DNA of 64,000 nucleotides. Source: DATARN01 sp963851105 (GTDB lineage Bacteria; Actinomycetota; Acidimicrobiia; Acidimicrobiales; Palsa-688). Of this stretch, positions 31,369 to 40,070 are shown piece by piece. The notes below the pieces were generated by a model. The model saw nothing but the letters and a program-made list of their open reading frames with translations, searched no databases and was not told where the DNA came from. A program made the position numbers and the translations under genes. The stretch lies in contig CAWKNP010000008.1 of assembly GCA_963851105.1 (NCBI GenBank), forward strand, positions 496,001-560,000, given 5' to 3'. Each line of letters begins with the position of its first letter. The first letter of the stretch is position 1.

Positions 31369-33699
31369 CTAGGAGAGCAGCGACGGGGGCAGCGGCTCCG
31401 CGTGCAGGATCATCAGGCGGCGGGTGGCCCGGGTCAGCGCCACGTACAGCGCCCGGAGGCCCTGGGCCGACTCGGCAACGATACGGGCGGGCTCGACCAC
31501 GACGACCGAATCGAACTCCAACCCTTTCACCGCCCCGACAGTGACAAGGGTCACGATGTCGTCCAGGGCCCCAGCCTCGAGGCTGCCGAAGCCCACCTTG
31601 GCCTCGCCCAGCGCGAGCCCGAGGGAGGCGACCATGGAGGGGGCGCAGATGACGCCGATCGTCCCTCCCGATGCCGATTCCTGCGCCAGGTCTGCGGCCT
31701 CGGCGACGACCGCGGCGGCGACCGCCGGTGGCAGGTCCTCGGCGGCGATTGCAACGATCGTGGGGTGCACTCCCGTCGAGCGCACGGACTGCGGCGCCGT
31801 CATTTCCGGCGCGGCGGCGGTAAGGACCCGGCTGGCCAGATCCATGATCTCGCTCGGCGTCCGGTAGTTGACGGTGAGCTCCACGACGCGAGAATCGCGA
31901 CGAGTCGAGAGGTGCTCGAGGGCGGCCGACCAGGAACTGGGGGCCCAGGGGCCGGTCGCCTGGGCGATGTCGCCCACGATCGTCATCGACGATGACAGGC
32001 TGCGCCGGCCGAGCATCCGCCATTGCATGGGGGTCAGGTCCTGGGCCTCGTCGACGACGATGTGGCCGTAGGCACGCGGGGAGTCGTCCTCGCTCGGCTG
32101 CCGCTTTGCGCTGCCGAGCAGCGCCCGGCTCTCGTCGAGCAGGGCCAGGTCCGAGTCGGTCCAGGCGACGGCGTCGATCGATTCGGACCGGGGCCGCAAG
32201 AGCAGGGCCTGCTCCTGTTCGGACAGGAGCCCCCGCCCCGCCAGCTCGATGAGCGGCGCGGCCCCATAAAGGTCGCGCAGCAGCTCCTGCGGGGTGAGGA
32301 CCGGCCACATGCGATCGAGCGCCTCGGCGACGGCGGGAAGGCGGCGCAGTTCGTCGCCCAGCTCCGCGGGCGTGACGTCGTTCGGCGCCTCGCCCATATC
32401 GAGGTCTTCGTCGCCGTCGTCGTCGTCTGCCTCATCGACGTGGTCGGGGGCCGTCGCCGTCGACCAGCGCTGCGGGACTGGCCGGGCCCGGGCCTCGAGG
32501 AGGCGGGCGTGGAGGTACCGCCACAAGAGCTGTTCCGCGACGCGACGCCGGGAGTTGTGGGTACCGGCCCGGCGACGGGCCCCGTTGACGATCTCGGCAG
32601 ATGCGGCCGCCGTGATGGTGAGCACGACGGCGCCGAATGGCACTTCCACCGGGCGGCGCAATGGCCGCTCGCGCGAAACCACGGCCCGGGCCAGGAATCG
32701 GGCCATGCGAGGGTCGCCCTTCAAGGCGGCCGTCGCCCGATCGTCGACCCCTGTCGCGACCGAAGGTCCGTAGAGCCGGCCGACGGTCGACATCTCGACG
32801 CCGGTCTCGCCGAGCGAAGGCAGGACGTGCTCGATGTAGCGGAGGAACAACGGGTTGGGACCGACAACCAGCACCCCTTGGCTTTCCAGCGGAAAGCGGT
32901 AGGTGTACAGCAGGTAGGCGGCGCGGTGCAGGGCGACCGCCGTCTTGCCGGTGCCTGGTCCTCCCTGCACGACGAGCACGCCGCTCAGCGGGCTGCGGAT
33001 GATCTCGTCCTGCTCCCGCTGGACGGTCGCCACGATGTCGCGCATGCGCCCGGTGCGGGACCGCTCGAGAGCGGAGAGGAGGGCCCCCGAGCCCGACAGG
33101 CCGGCGCCGAGTCCCCGGCCGCCGAAAGCCTCGTCGCCGGCGTGGCCGTCGCCCCCGAGGGCGCCGTCGCCGAACAGCTCGTCTTCTAAGTCGAGCACCC
33201 GGCGCCCTTCGGTCAGGAAGTGGCGGCGCCGCGTGAGGCCCATGGGCTGGGCCCCGGTCGCCCGGTAGAACGGCTCGGCGACCGGAGCCCGCCAATCCAC
33301 CACGAGCGGCTCCTGGTGATCGTCGGCCACGGCCAGGCGTCCGATGTGGAACGCCTCAGTCGCCGGCTCCGAGGGCCCCGCCCGTGCCGCCGTCCCCAAC
33401 TCGGCAGTAGCCCCAGCCGGACCGCCGGCGCCAGCCGGCGCGGCGGGGCCGGAGGCGGCGGTGGGGTCGGCGCGGTCGATGCGGCCGAACACCAACGACT
33501 CCCGGCCCAGCTGCAGCTGCTCGAGACGGTTCAGACTTGTGCGCACCCGGATATCGCGCTCGGTGATGGCCTGGAACGTGCCGCCCCGTTCCCCGAACGC
33601 GGCGCGCAGCATGGCCAGAGCGTTCGCGCGCATCGCCTCCAGCTGCTCGTATGCGTGATCGACGTGGGCCTGCTCAGCCGCCAGTTCCGGGTGGGCCAT
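31369..33699 (-). CDS. helR: HelD/HelR-like superfamily 1 helicase (RNA polymerase-recycling type)
   Basis: A 776-residue UvrD-like ATPase of the HelD family, whose members bind RNA polymerase and strip it from DNA; the actinobacterial HelR protects against rifampicin. The N-terminal coiled coil (HPELAAEQAHVDHAYEQLEAM) enters the polymerase secondary channel in known relatives. Walker A is QGGPGTGKTAVAL, motif II is VVDEAQDL, and later motifs include ELTVNYRTPSEIMDLA and VKGLEFDSVVVVEP. A low-complexity Gly/Ala insert lies near residues 80-115, and another near 175-210. The role is inferred from family. It faces away from the Wzm gene with a 94-base gap holding both promoters. Confidence 0.82.
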   Translation of the reverse strand: MAHPELAAEQAHVDHAYEQLEAMRANALAMLRAAFGERGGTFQAITERDIRVRTSLNRLEQLQLGRESLVFGRIDRADPTAASGPAAPAGAGGPAGATAELGTAARAGPSEPATEAFHIGRLAVADDHQEPLVVDWRAPVAEPFYRATGAQPMGLTRRRHFLTEGRRVLDLEDELFGDGALGGDGHAGDEAFGGRGLGAGLSGSGALLSALERSRTGRMRDIVATVQREQDEIIRSPLSGVLVVQGGPGTGKTAVALHRAAYLLYTYRFPLESQGVLVVGPNPLFLRYIEHVLPSLGETGVEMSTVGRLYGPSVATGVDDRATAALKGDPRMARFLARAVVSRERPLRRPVEVPFGAVVLTITAAASAEIVNGARRRAGTHNSRRRVAEQLLWRYLHARLLEARARPVPQRWSTATAPDHVDEADDDDGDEDLDMGEAPNDVTPAELGDELRRLPAVAEALDRMWPVLTPQELLRDLYGAAPLIELAGRGLLSEQEQALLLRPRSESIDAVAWTDSDLALLDESRALLGSAKRQPSEDDSPRAYGHIVVDEAQDLTPMQWRMLGRRSLSSSMTIVGDIAQATGPWAPSSWSAALEHLSTRRDSRVVELTVNYRTPSEIMDLASRVLTAAAPEMTAPQSVRSTGVHPTIVAIAAEDLPPAVAAAVVAEAADLAQESASGGTIGVICAPSMVASLGLALGEAKVGFGSLEAGALDDIVTLVTVGAVKGLEFDSVVVVEPARIVAESAQGLRALYVALTRATRRLMILHAEPLPPSLLS

Positions 33700-33793
33700 A
33701 GAGGGGAACGTCGACTATTGGCGACACCCCCTACCCCGCGCAAGATCACGCCCGGTCTAGGCTCAAACGCCACCGGTTCATCGGACGCCCCTC

Positions 33794-34687
33794 GTGAAAC
33801 GCTCCCGCCCGCTCGCCGCCACCTCGACCATCGCCACCGGATCAGGCGATCAGCCGGCGGGAGGGGGCACTCCCGTCCTCGCCCTCGACCACCGCCCGGT
33901 CCCCCTCCGCGACTGGCTGAACGGCCTGTGGCGCTTCCGGGGCGTGCTGGTGGCGCTGGCCCGCAAGGACTTCCAGGTCCGCTACAAGCGGGCGACCCTC
34001 GGCGTGATCTGGTCGGTCGCGCTCCCTCTCCTGCAGTCCGTCGTGATGGTGTTCATCTTCTCGCGGGTGGGGAGTTTCGGGTCAGGGCACCACTTCAGCT
34101 ACGCCGGTTTCGTGCTGGCCGGGATGGTGCCGTGGGTCTTCGTCTCCACCTCGATCAGCGCGTCCACCACCTCGATCGTCGACGCCGCCGGCCTGACGGA
34201 CAAGGTGTGGTTCCCCCGCGCCATCCTGGCGCTGGTTCCGCCGTGCGCCAACCTGATCCTGCTGGCGACGTCGACAATGATCCTTCTCATCGAGCTCCCG
34301 GTGATCGGAGTGACCCCGACGTTCCGGCTTCTCCTCCTGATCCCGGGGGCCGCGCTGGCGGCGGCGTTCGCGGCCGCCGTCGGGCTGGTCGTGGCCGCCC
34401 TGTACGTCTACTTCCGTGACCTCAAGTTCATGGTGGCCGCGGTCGTGCTGGTGTGGCTCTACCTGACACCGATCGTTTACCCCGCCAGCGCCCTTGGATC
34501 GTCCGGTCGCTGGCTCGACTTCAATCCCCTTACCGGCATCGTGGGGCTGTTCCAGACAGGGGCGGTCGGCTCGCCGGCACCGTCGAGCCGGGCCCTGGCG
34601 GTGTCCATCGGAGCCACGGTCATGCTCGGACTGATGGCGGTCTCGCTGCAGCGCCGCCACGATCGGCTCTTCGTCGACCTCCTGTGA
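33794..34687 (+). CDS. wzm: Polysaccharide ABC exporter permease (Wzm-like)
   Basis: Membrane half of an ABC exporter for lipid-linked glycans. The 297-residue protein has about six spans. ARKDFQVRYKRATLGVIWSVALPLL, quoted here in part as DFQVRYKRATLGVIWSV, is the family mark before the first span. YVYFRDLKFMVAA and YLTPIVYPASAL follow near the end. The first 45 residues are a variable cytoplasmic tail. GTG start; the stop overlaps the Wzt start (GTGA). It is the first gene of the large surface-glycan locus. Confidence 0.88.
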   Translation: MKRSRPLAATSTIATGSGDQPAGGGTPVLALDHRPVPLRDWLNGLWRFRGVLVALARKDFQVRYKRATLGVIWSVALPLLQSVVMVFIFSRVGSFGSGHHFSYAGFVLAGMVPWVFVSTSISASTTSIVDAAGLTDKVWFPRAILALVPPCANLILLATSTMILLIELPVIGVTPTFRLLLLIPGAALAAAFAAAVGLVVAALYVYFRDLKFMVAAVVLVWLYLTPIVYPASALGSSGRWLDFNPLTGIVGLFQTGAVGSPAPSSRALAVSIGATVMLGLMAVSLQRRHDRLFVDLL

Positions 34688-35964
34688 CCGACACTCCTCC
34701 GACGACGCCGGTCATCAAACTGGACCAGGTCAACAAGCGGTACTGGCAGCTACGCGAGCGCAGCCTGCTGCGATCGCTGGTCCCCTTCGGGCCCCCCAAC
34801 CGCAGCGAGCTGTGGGCGCTGCGCGACATAAGCCTGCAGATCGAGCGCGGCGAGACGGTCGGCATCATCGGGCGCAACGGAGCGGGCAAATCGACACTTC
34901 TGCGCCTGATCGCAGGCGTCAGCCAACCGACTACCGGCACCATCATGATCCGCGGCCGGATCGCGCCCCTCCTCAGCGTGGGCGTCGGCTTCCACAGCGA
35001 GATGACAGGGCGGGAGAATGTCCTGGTCAACGGCATGCTGCTCGGGCTCACCAAGGCCCAGATCAAGGCCCGCTTCGACGAGATCGTGGCCTTCGCCGAT
35101 CTGGCCGACTTCATCGACACCCCGGTCAAGTTCTATTCCAGCGGCATGTACATGCGTCTCGGGTTTTCCGTCGCCATCCACGTCGCTCCCGACATCCTGA
35201 TCGTCGACGAGGTGCTGGCGGTCGGCGACATCGCGTTCCAACTCCGGTGCCTGGACCGCATGCGGGAGTTGCAACGGGCGGGGACGACCATCGTGTTCGT
35301 GAGCCATCACCTCCACGCCGTACACCTGCTGTGCCCTCGCACGGTGGTCGTGCACCGGGGGCGGCTGGACTACGACGGGCCGACGGAGCTCGCCATTGCG
35401 CGCTTCCACCAGCTGTTGGCGAGCCCCGACGAGGGCCAGCCGGACGCGCCGGTCGTGATCCTCGGCCGAACACTGCTGAGCGCCGCCGGCGCCGCGGTCG
35501 ACGACGTGCAGCAGGGCCAGATCCTGACCTACGAGGTCGGTGTCCGCTTCACCGAAGCGGTCGTGGGACCCGGGATCATTTTCCGGGTGATGAACGAAGA
35601 AGGCACACTCGCCTACGCCATGCAGACACCGATCGGGGACAAGTGGCGCACGTACAGCGCCGGCGAGGAGGCGATGATCCGGGTGCGATTCCAGCCCCGG
35701 CTGGGCGGCGGCGGCACCTTCCATCTCAGCATCGACATCACGAGCAGCGAGAGCCATGTCCTGCTCAGCGATCCCCAAGGCCCGTCGTTCTTCGTGCCGC
35801 CCCTCCACGGGGTGGCAGGCCCCGCCGACCTCGAGGCCAACATCACCGTCGACGGCGAGGAACGGACCAACCACAGCTGGAGCCGGTTCGAGCACTCACC
35901 GCGGCCCGCCGAGCTGCCGGTGGAGCTTCCCATCGAGCTACCGCAGGGTCACGGCACCACCTAG
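34684..35964 (+). CDS. wzt: Polysaccharide ABC exporter ATPase with carbohydrate-binding tail (Wzt-like)
   Basis: Drives export of the glycan-lipid by Wzm. Walker A is GRNGAGKST near residue 62. The signature KFYSSGMYMRLGFSVA and Walker B ILIVDEVLAVGD are typical of the Wzt/TagH branch. Residues about 265-395 form an extra beta-sandwich resembling the Wzt C-terminal domain that recognises the finished chain end (LTYEVGVRF, GIIFRVMNEEGTLAYAMQT). This implies the polymer carries a terminal modification such as methylation, and the methyltransferases nearby fit that. The stop TAG shares a CTAG with the convergent acyltransferase stop. Confidence 0.88.
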   Translation: MTDTPPTTPVIKLDQVNKRYWQLRERSLLRSLVPFGPPNRSELWALRDISLQIERGETVGIIGRNGAGKSTLLRLIAGVSQPTTGTIMIRGRIAPLLSVGVGFHSEMTGRENVLVNGMLLGLTKAQIKARFDEIVAFADLADFIDTPVKFYSSGMYMRLGFSVAIHVAPDILIVDEVLAVGDIAFQLRCLDRMRELQRAGTTIVFVSHHLHAVHLLCPRTVVVHRGRLDYDGPTELAIARFHQLLASPDEGQPDAPVVILGRTLLSAAGAAVDDVQQGQILTYEVGVRFTEAVVGPGIIFRVMNEEGTLAYAMQTPIGDKWRTYSAGEEAMIRVRFQPRLGGGGTFHLSIDITSSESHVLLSDPQGPSFFVPPLHGVAGPADLEANITVDGEERTNHSWSRFEHSPRPAELPVELPIELPQGHGTT

Positions 35965-37307
35965 CCCGTAGGACCGGCCGGGATCACCTTCGCCTGGCCG
36001 ACCGCAGATTGGCCGACCGCAGATTGGCCGACCGCAGATTGGCTGACCGCAGACGGGCTCACCGCAGGCTGGCTCACCGCCGGCGGGCTGACGTCGGCGG
36101 CAGCGGGGGTGACCGGATGCGCCGACGCCCCGGCGGGACCAACAGCCGGAGCGGGCGTGGTCCCCCGGCGCCGGCCCTGGTCCTTGCGCCGCAGGAACGG
36201 CTTCTCGACGATGTAGTGCGACAGGGTGCTGACGATGGCGGTCAGGGTGAAGCCGACCACCACCCGTTCGATGCCCGAACTGGCGGGCCACGCCCGGATG
36301 AGACCCAGAAAGATCAGCACGTGCCACAAATAGATCGAATACGACATCCGGCCGACGAGCTGCACCGGAGCCCACGCCAGCATCCGCCCCATGCCGTGGT
36401 CGGAGTCGAGGATGGCGCAAATGACGAAGGCGGCTGCGACCGCCACGAGGGTGAAACCGCCATCGAACAGCCAGGCGTCCTCACGGTGGCTCGTGACCAC
36501 GACCAGGATGAGGAACGCGGCTGCGAGCCAGCCGTAGGCGGTGGTGCGCCGGGGCAGTCGGTAGCCGTTGTGGAGGAGGTAGGCGAGCAGGGAGCCCATC
36601 ATGAGGGCGTCGAGGCGGGTCTCGGTTTGCACGTACACGAGGAGCCAGTTGACCCCGGCATTGAAGAGGAGGAAGCGGCTGACCACGGCAACGACCATGA
36701 GCCCGACCATGACCGAGATCGTCAACCGGCGGTTGCGTAAATGCAGAAGGAGCACGAGCATGGCGGGCCACACCAGATAGAACTGTTCCTCGACCGCCAG
36801 GCTCCAGGCCTGGCCGAGCGTGTCGGGGATGACCGCGTGGAACTTCCACGAGAAGTTGCCGAAGTACAGCGCGATGGCGGCCAGGCCTTTCAGCTCCTTG
36901 CCGAGGGGGTCGTGCACGATCAGGGTGTAGATCAGCTGCACCGCCATGACGGTCCACAGCACCGGAAACAGGCGCAGAGCCCGGCGCCGGTAGAAGCCCC
37001 TCATCGACACCCGGCCCCGCTTCGCCCGCTCCTCGACCAGCAGCGACGTGATGAGAAATCCGCTCAGCACGAAGAAGACGTCGAGGGCGATGAAGCCGCC
37101 GGGCACGAACCGGCCGGCATATTTGGGCACCAGGAGATAGGTGGCGTGGACGCAGACCACCAGCACGATGGCCACCCCGCGGATGCCGTCGAGGGCCGGG
37201 CGGAAGCCGAGTCGGAACGGCGGCGTGGGAGGTGGAGGTGAGGTACCCGCCGCCGCGTGATCGCTCCCGGCACCGCTGATCCCGACGTGCGGCTCCTGCT
37301 CAGCCAT
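35961..37307 (-). CDS. Acyltransferase 3 (OafA/YrhL-like) membrane protein
   Basis: Likely O-acylates a surface sugar. The 448-residue protein has about ten spans. FRPALDGIRGVAIVLVVCVH is the AT3 signature with the conserved histidine near residue 53. FFVLSGFLITSLLVEE and GQAWSLAVEEQFYLVWP follow, all classic for OafA-type enzymes. The C-terminal 75 residues are cytoplasmic or loose and end in a repeated S-A-V-G-Q pentapeptide coded by 15-base tandem repeats. The ATG at 37307 is the natural start; sequence upstream is non-coding in this frame. Convergent with wzt, their stops sharing one CTAG. Confidence 0.88.
   Translation of the reverse strand: MAEQEPHVGISGAGSDHAAAGTSPPPPTPPFRLGFRPALDGIRGVAIVLVVCVHATYLLVPKYAGRFVPGGFIALDVFFVLSGFLITSLLVEERAKRGRVSMRGFYRRRALRLFPVLWTVMAVQLIYTLIVHDPLGKELKGLAAIALYFGNFSWKFHAVIPDTLGQAWSLAVEEQFYLVWPAMLVLLLHLRNRRLTISVMVGLMVVAVVSRFLLFNAGVNWLLVYVQTETRLDALMMGSLLAYLLHNGYRLPRRTTAYGWLAAAFLILVVVTSHREDAWLFDGGFTLVAVAAAFVICAILDSDHGMGRMLAWAPVQLVGRMSYSIYLWHVLIFLGLIRAWPASSGIERVVVGFTLTAIVSTLSHYIVEKPFLRRKDQGRRRGTTPAPAVGPAGASAHPVTPAAADVSPPAVSQPAVSPSAVSQSAVGQSAVGQSAVGQAKVIPAGPTG
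36000..36089. repeat. 15-bp tandem repeat, six units, inside the acyltransferase tail
   Basis: Six 15-base units in a row. The first three are almost identical (GACCGCAGATTGGCC, last base varying); the next three drift (GACCGCAGACGGGCT, CACCGCAGGCTGGCT, CACCGCCGGCGGGCT). Read on the minus strand they encode SAVGQ/PAVSQ-type pentapeptides. The gradient from identical to diverged units suggests growth by slippage at the 3' end of the gene. Confidence 0.85.
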
Positions 37308-37379
37308 GGCGGCAGAAGGGTACACCAGGGGCCGCGCACCCCTCCTGCCAGCCAGGATCCGGTGAGAACGACGGCTACC

Positions 37380-38288
37380 ATGCAAACCGATGTCGGAATC
37401 CCAAGCGGCCAACGGCCAGCATCGCGCCGGTGCCGCCGGTGCCGCCGGTGCCGCGTCCCGCCGGCACGGGAGGCCACTCCCGCTGCCCTCTATCTCGATC
37501 TCCTGAAGCGCTGCCTCACGCGCTACGGCCTCGAGGAGGACCTCACCGCGGTGGCGCCTCTCCCCGAGTGGCGCAAGCGCATCTGGCCCCATGTCGAGCG
37601 GATGCTGGCGAGCCATGACTGGGTCGTGTTCCGCCGGAGCCCATTCCGGTCGGAGTTGCGCGACGAGGGCTTGGACTGGCCCCGCAACGCGGAGACCATG
37701 ATCGGGATGCGCCGCCTCGACAACCTTCAGGACTGCATCGAGCGGGTCGTCGCCGACGGCGTGCCCGGTGACGTCCTCGAGGCCGGGGTGTGGCGAGGGG
37801 GGGCTTCCATCTTCATGCGGGCCGCCTTGGCGGCGCTCGGCGAGCGCGACCGGGTCGTGTGGGTGGCGGACTCGTTCCAGGGCCTCCCCAGGCCGGATCC
37901 GAAGTACAGCGCCGACAAGGACGACCTGCATTGGACCCAGGCCACGCTGGCTGTCTCACTCGACCAGGTCAAGGCGAACTTCGACCGCTACCACATGCTC
38001 GACGACCAGGTGCGGTTCCTACCGGGCTGGTTCAACGACACGCTGCCCCAAGCCCCCATTGAGCAGCTGGCAGTGTTGCGGGCCGACGGCGACATGTACG
38101 GCTCGACGATGGACATCTTGAACCCGCTGTACCCCAAGCTGGCGGTCGGGGGCTTCGCCATCATCGACGACTACGGCGCCATCCCGGCCTGCAAGCAGGC
38201 CGTCGACGACTACCGCCGGGAGCACGGGATCACCGAGCCCATCGAGCGGGTCGACTGGACCGGCGTGTACTGGCGACGAGAGCGTTGA
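37380..38288 (+). CDS. TylF/MycF-type macrocin O-methyltransferase-like protein
   Basis: A SAM- and magnesium-dependent sugar O-methyltransferase of the TylF family, here probably acting on a glycan precursor. From residue 38 on it matches the family: ALYLDLLKRCLTRYGLEED, GMRRLDNLQDCIERV, the SAM motif VLEAGVWRGGASIFM, VADSFQGLP, and LRADGDMYGSTMDILNPLYP with the metal-binding acidic residues in AIIDDYGA. The first 37 residues are odd, with a CRRCRRCRRC run made by a 9-base repeat. No other start exists in this frame after the ATG at 37380; GTG 37362 is possible. See the findings on a possible alternative frame. Confidence 0.8.
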   Translation: MQTDVGIPSGQRPASRRCRRCRRCRVPPAREATPAALYLDLLKRCLTRYGLEEDLTAVAPLPEWRKRIWPHVERMLASHDWVVFRRSPFRSELRDEGLDWPRNAETMIGMRRLDNLQDCIERVVADGVPGDVLEAGVWRGGASIFMRAALAALGERDRVVWVADSFQGLPRPDPKYSADKDDLHWTQATLAVSLDQVKANFDRYHMLDDQVRFLPGWFNDTLPQAPIEQLAVLRADGDMYGSTMDILNPLYPKLAVGGFAIIDDYGAIPACKQAVDDYRREHGITEPIERVDWTGVYWRRER

Positions 38289-38301
38289 CGGGAATCGTGC
38301 G

Positions 38302-38351
38302 GGGGGTAGCGCGATTTCCGCTGTGTACACCGCGGAAATCGCGCTGCCCCC
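38302..38351. repeat. REP-like long palindrome, copy 2
   Basis: Twenty-base arms (38302-38321 and 38332-38351) with a single T/G wobble mismatch and a central GTGTAC, the whole almost identical to the element at 22069-22118. The right arm ends six bases before a strong ribosome site of the next gene, so the folded RNA could affect that gene's translation. It also follows the stop of the TylF-like gene by 13 bases and could end that transcript. Confidence 0.85.
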
Positions 38352-38367
38352 TGACCAGGAGGACCCG

Positions 38368-39093
38368 ATGAGCATGAGCAGGGGCATGAAGGCCTCCGCC
38401 ACCGAGGTGCGCCACCGGCTGAACGTCCTCGCCCGGACCTATCCCCTCGTCCCCCTGCGCCGGGCCATGACCGAGGGCCGGGCCCGCTGGATCGAGATCC
38501 TTCCCGCCCACCTTCGCCAGCGCATGGACCTCGACGGCGGCCCCGTTACCCCGTTGCGTATCGAGATCGGCTGCGGCCCGCTGCCCACCCCCGGCTACGT
38601 CCACGTCGATGCCAACCGCAGCTCCCGGCACCTCGAGTACGTGGCGCCCGCGTGGCGCCTACCGTTCCCCGACCAGTCGGTGCACGAGCTGCTGGCCGTG
38701 CACATCCTCGAGCACGTGCATCCGACCTGGATCGAGCGGACGCTGCGGGAGTGGCGACGGGTCCTGGCGCCCGGGGGCTTTGCCGAGATCCACGTGCCCG
38801 ACGCGTCCACGGTCTTCCCCGCCTACCTCGAGGCCGCGCCGCAGGACAAGTGGAAGCTGCTCGTCCCGATCTTCGGCACCACCGGCGACCCCACGCAAAC
38901 GGGACAAGGGGCCGAGGACCTCGAGCGCCACCACGTGGTCTACGACTTCGACATGCTCCGCCACGTCCTGATCGACTCGGGCTTCGACCACGTCGACAAC
39001 ATGAGCGAGAAGATCACCGACTACCACGATCAGGCGTGGAAGGACGCGGAGTTGGTAGAGCGCATCAGCCTGATCGTCCACGCCTTCGCATAA
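38368..39093 (+). CDS. Class I SAM-dependent methyltransferase of the glycan locus
   Basis: A 241-residue methyltransferase. The SAM motif is LRIEIGCGPLPTPGYVHVDA. The post-I region reads VHELLAVHILEHV, and WRRVLAPGGFAEIHVPD follows, typical of Methyltransf_11-like enzymes in polysaccharide clusters. The ATG at 38368 has an excellent AGGAGG five bases upstream, which decides the start over an ATG at 38323 lying within the palindrome. The acceptor is unknown; a sugar or glycan end is inferred from the neighbours. The next gene, a glycosyltransferase, starts 11 bases later. Confidence 0.82.
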   Translation: MSMSRGMKASATEVRHRLNVLARTYPLVPLRRAMTEGRARWIEILPAHLRQRMDLDGGPVTPLRIEIGCGPLPTPGYVHVDANRSSRHLEYVAPAWRLPFPDQSVHELLAVHILEHVHPTWIERTLREWRRVLAPGGFAEIHVPDASTVFPAYLEAAPQDKWKLLVPIFGTTGDPTQTGQGAEDLERHHVVYDFDMLRHVLIDSGFDHVDNMSEKITDYHDQAWKDAELVERISLIVHAFA

Positions 39094-39104
39094 ACGTTCC
39101 CCGC

Positions 39105-40070
39105 GTGAGCACCGACGTCCACATCTCGATCGTCGACCACGAGAACCGGGACCTCGTCGCCAACTGCCTGCGGTCGCTGCCCGCCGCCTGCCACGGGATC
39201 ACCTGGCAGGCCACGGTCATCGACAACGTCTCCAACGACGGCAGCCTGGAGATGCTGGCCGCGGACTTCCCCGCCACCACCGTCATCGCCAACACCCGCC
39301 GCCTTGGATTCGGCGCCAACCACAACCAGGTCCTGAACGCGCTGCTCAAGGACCGCAGCGCCCGCTACGCCCTGATCCTCAACGACGACACCGTGCTTGA
39401 GCCCGAAGCGGTCACCCGCCTGGTCCGGGCCCTCGACACCGACCCCAGGCGAGCCGCCGTGGTTCCGAGGATCGTGGACCAAGAGGGGCGCGAACCGGCC
39501 AGCCGCCTCGCTTACCCGACCATCGCCAGGGCGCTCGTCAGCGACTGGCGGGACCAGTACGAGTTCGCCGAGGACCATCCCGACACCGGTTACCTCCAGG
39601 GCTGCTGCCTCCTCCTGCGACTGAGCGCCATCGAGGAGGTCGGCGGCTTCGACGAGCGCTTCTTCCTCTTCTACGAAGACAGCGACCTGAGCCGCCGCCT
39701 GGCCGACGCCGGCTGGGGGCTGGCGGTCTGCCCCGACGCGGCCGTGCTCCACATCGGCCACGCCAGCGTCTTCAAGCCTGCCCTGATCGAGTTCACCTAC
39801 CTCCAGGGCCGGCGCAGCCGCTACCTCTACCTGGCCAAGCACGAGGGCCGCCTGCGCGCCGAGATCGCCACTACCGCCGGGCGCGCCGTCCTGCTGGCAC
39901 GAGGCGCCAAGGCGTGGCTGGGCTGGAAGAGCCGCGCCGGCAGCGACGAGGCTCGCCGCACCAGGGCGCAACGACTCCTCGGCCTGGCCAGATTCAATCC
40001 CCGCCACCCGCTTGCGCAGGAGAAGGCGGCTAGGGACGAGCCCGCATCACCGCTCGCCACGGGCCGCTGA
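39105..40070 (+). CDS. Family 2 glycosyltransferase (rhamnosyltransferase-like)
   Basis: A GT-A fold transferase of 321 residues. ISIVDHENRDLVANCLRSL is the N-terminal strand-helix. IDNVSNDGSLEML and the nucleotide-sugar/metal motif LILNDDTVLEP follow. The acceptor-side motif is GGFDERFFLFYEDSDLSRRL, typical of WbbL-type rhamnosyl or galactofuranosyl transferases. Membrane spans are absent, so it works at the inner face of the membrane. GTG start. Its end overlaps the convergent methyltransferase gene by 41 bases. Confidence 0.88.
   Translation: MSTDVHISIVDHENRDLVANCLRSLPAACHGITWQATVIDNVSNDGSLEMLAADFPATTVIANTRRLGFGANHNQVLNALLKDRSARYALILNDDTVLEPEAVTRLVRALDTDPRRAAVVPRIVDQEGREPASRLAYPTIARALVSDWRDQYEFAEDHPDTGYLQGCCLLLRLSAIEEVGGFDERFFLFYEDSDLSRRLADAGWGLAVCPDAAVLHIGHASVFKPALIEFTYLQGRRSRYLYLAKHEGRLRAEIATTAGRAVLLARGAKAWLGWKSRAGSDEARRTRAQRLLGLARFNPRHPLAQEKAARDEPASPLATGR

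Noticed and set aside
34812..36740. 642-codon + strand frame across wzt and the acyltransferase
   Set aside because: Out of frame with the ABC ATPase motifs and runs through a convergent gene.
37425..37455. Tandem GTGCCGCCG units considered as a CRISPR or other array
   Set aside because: Units are nine bases without spacers; a simple microsatellite in coding DNA.
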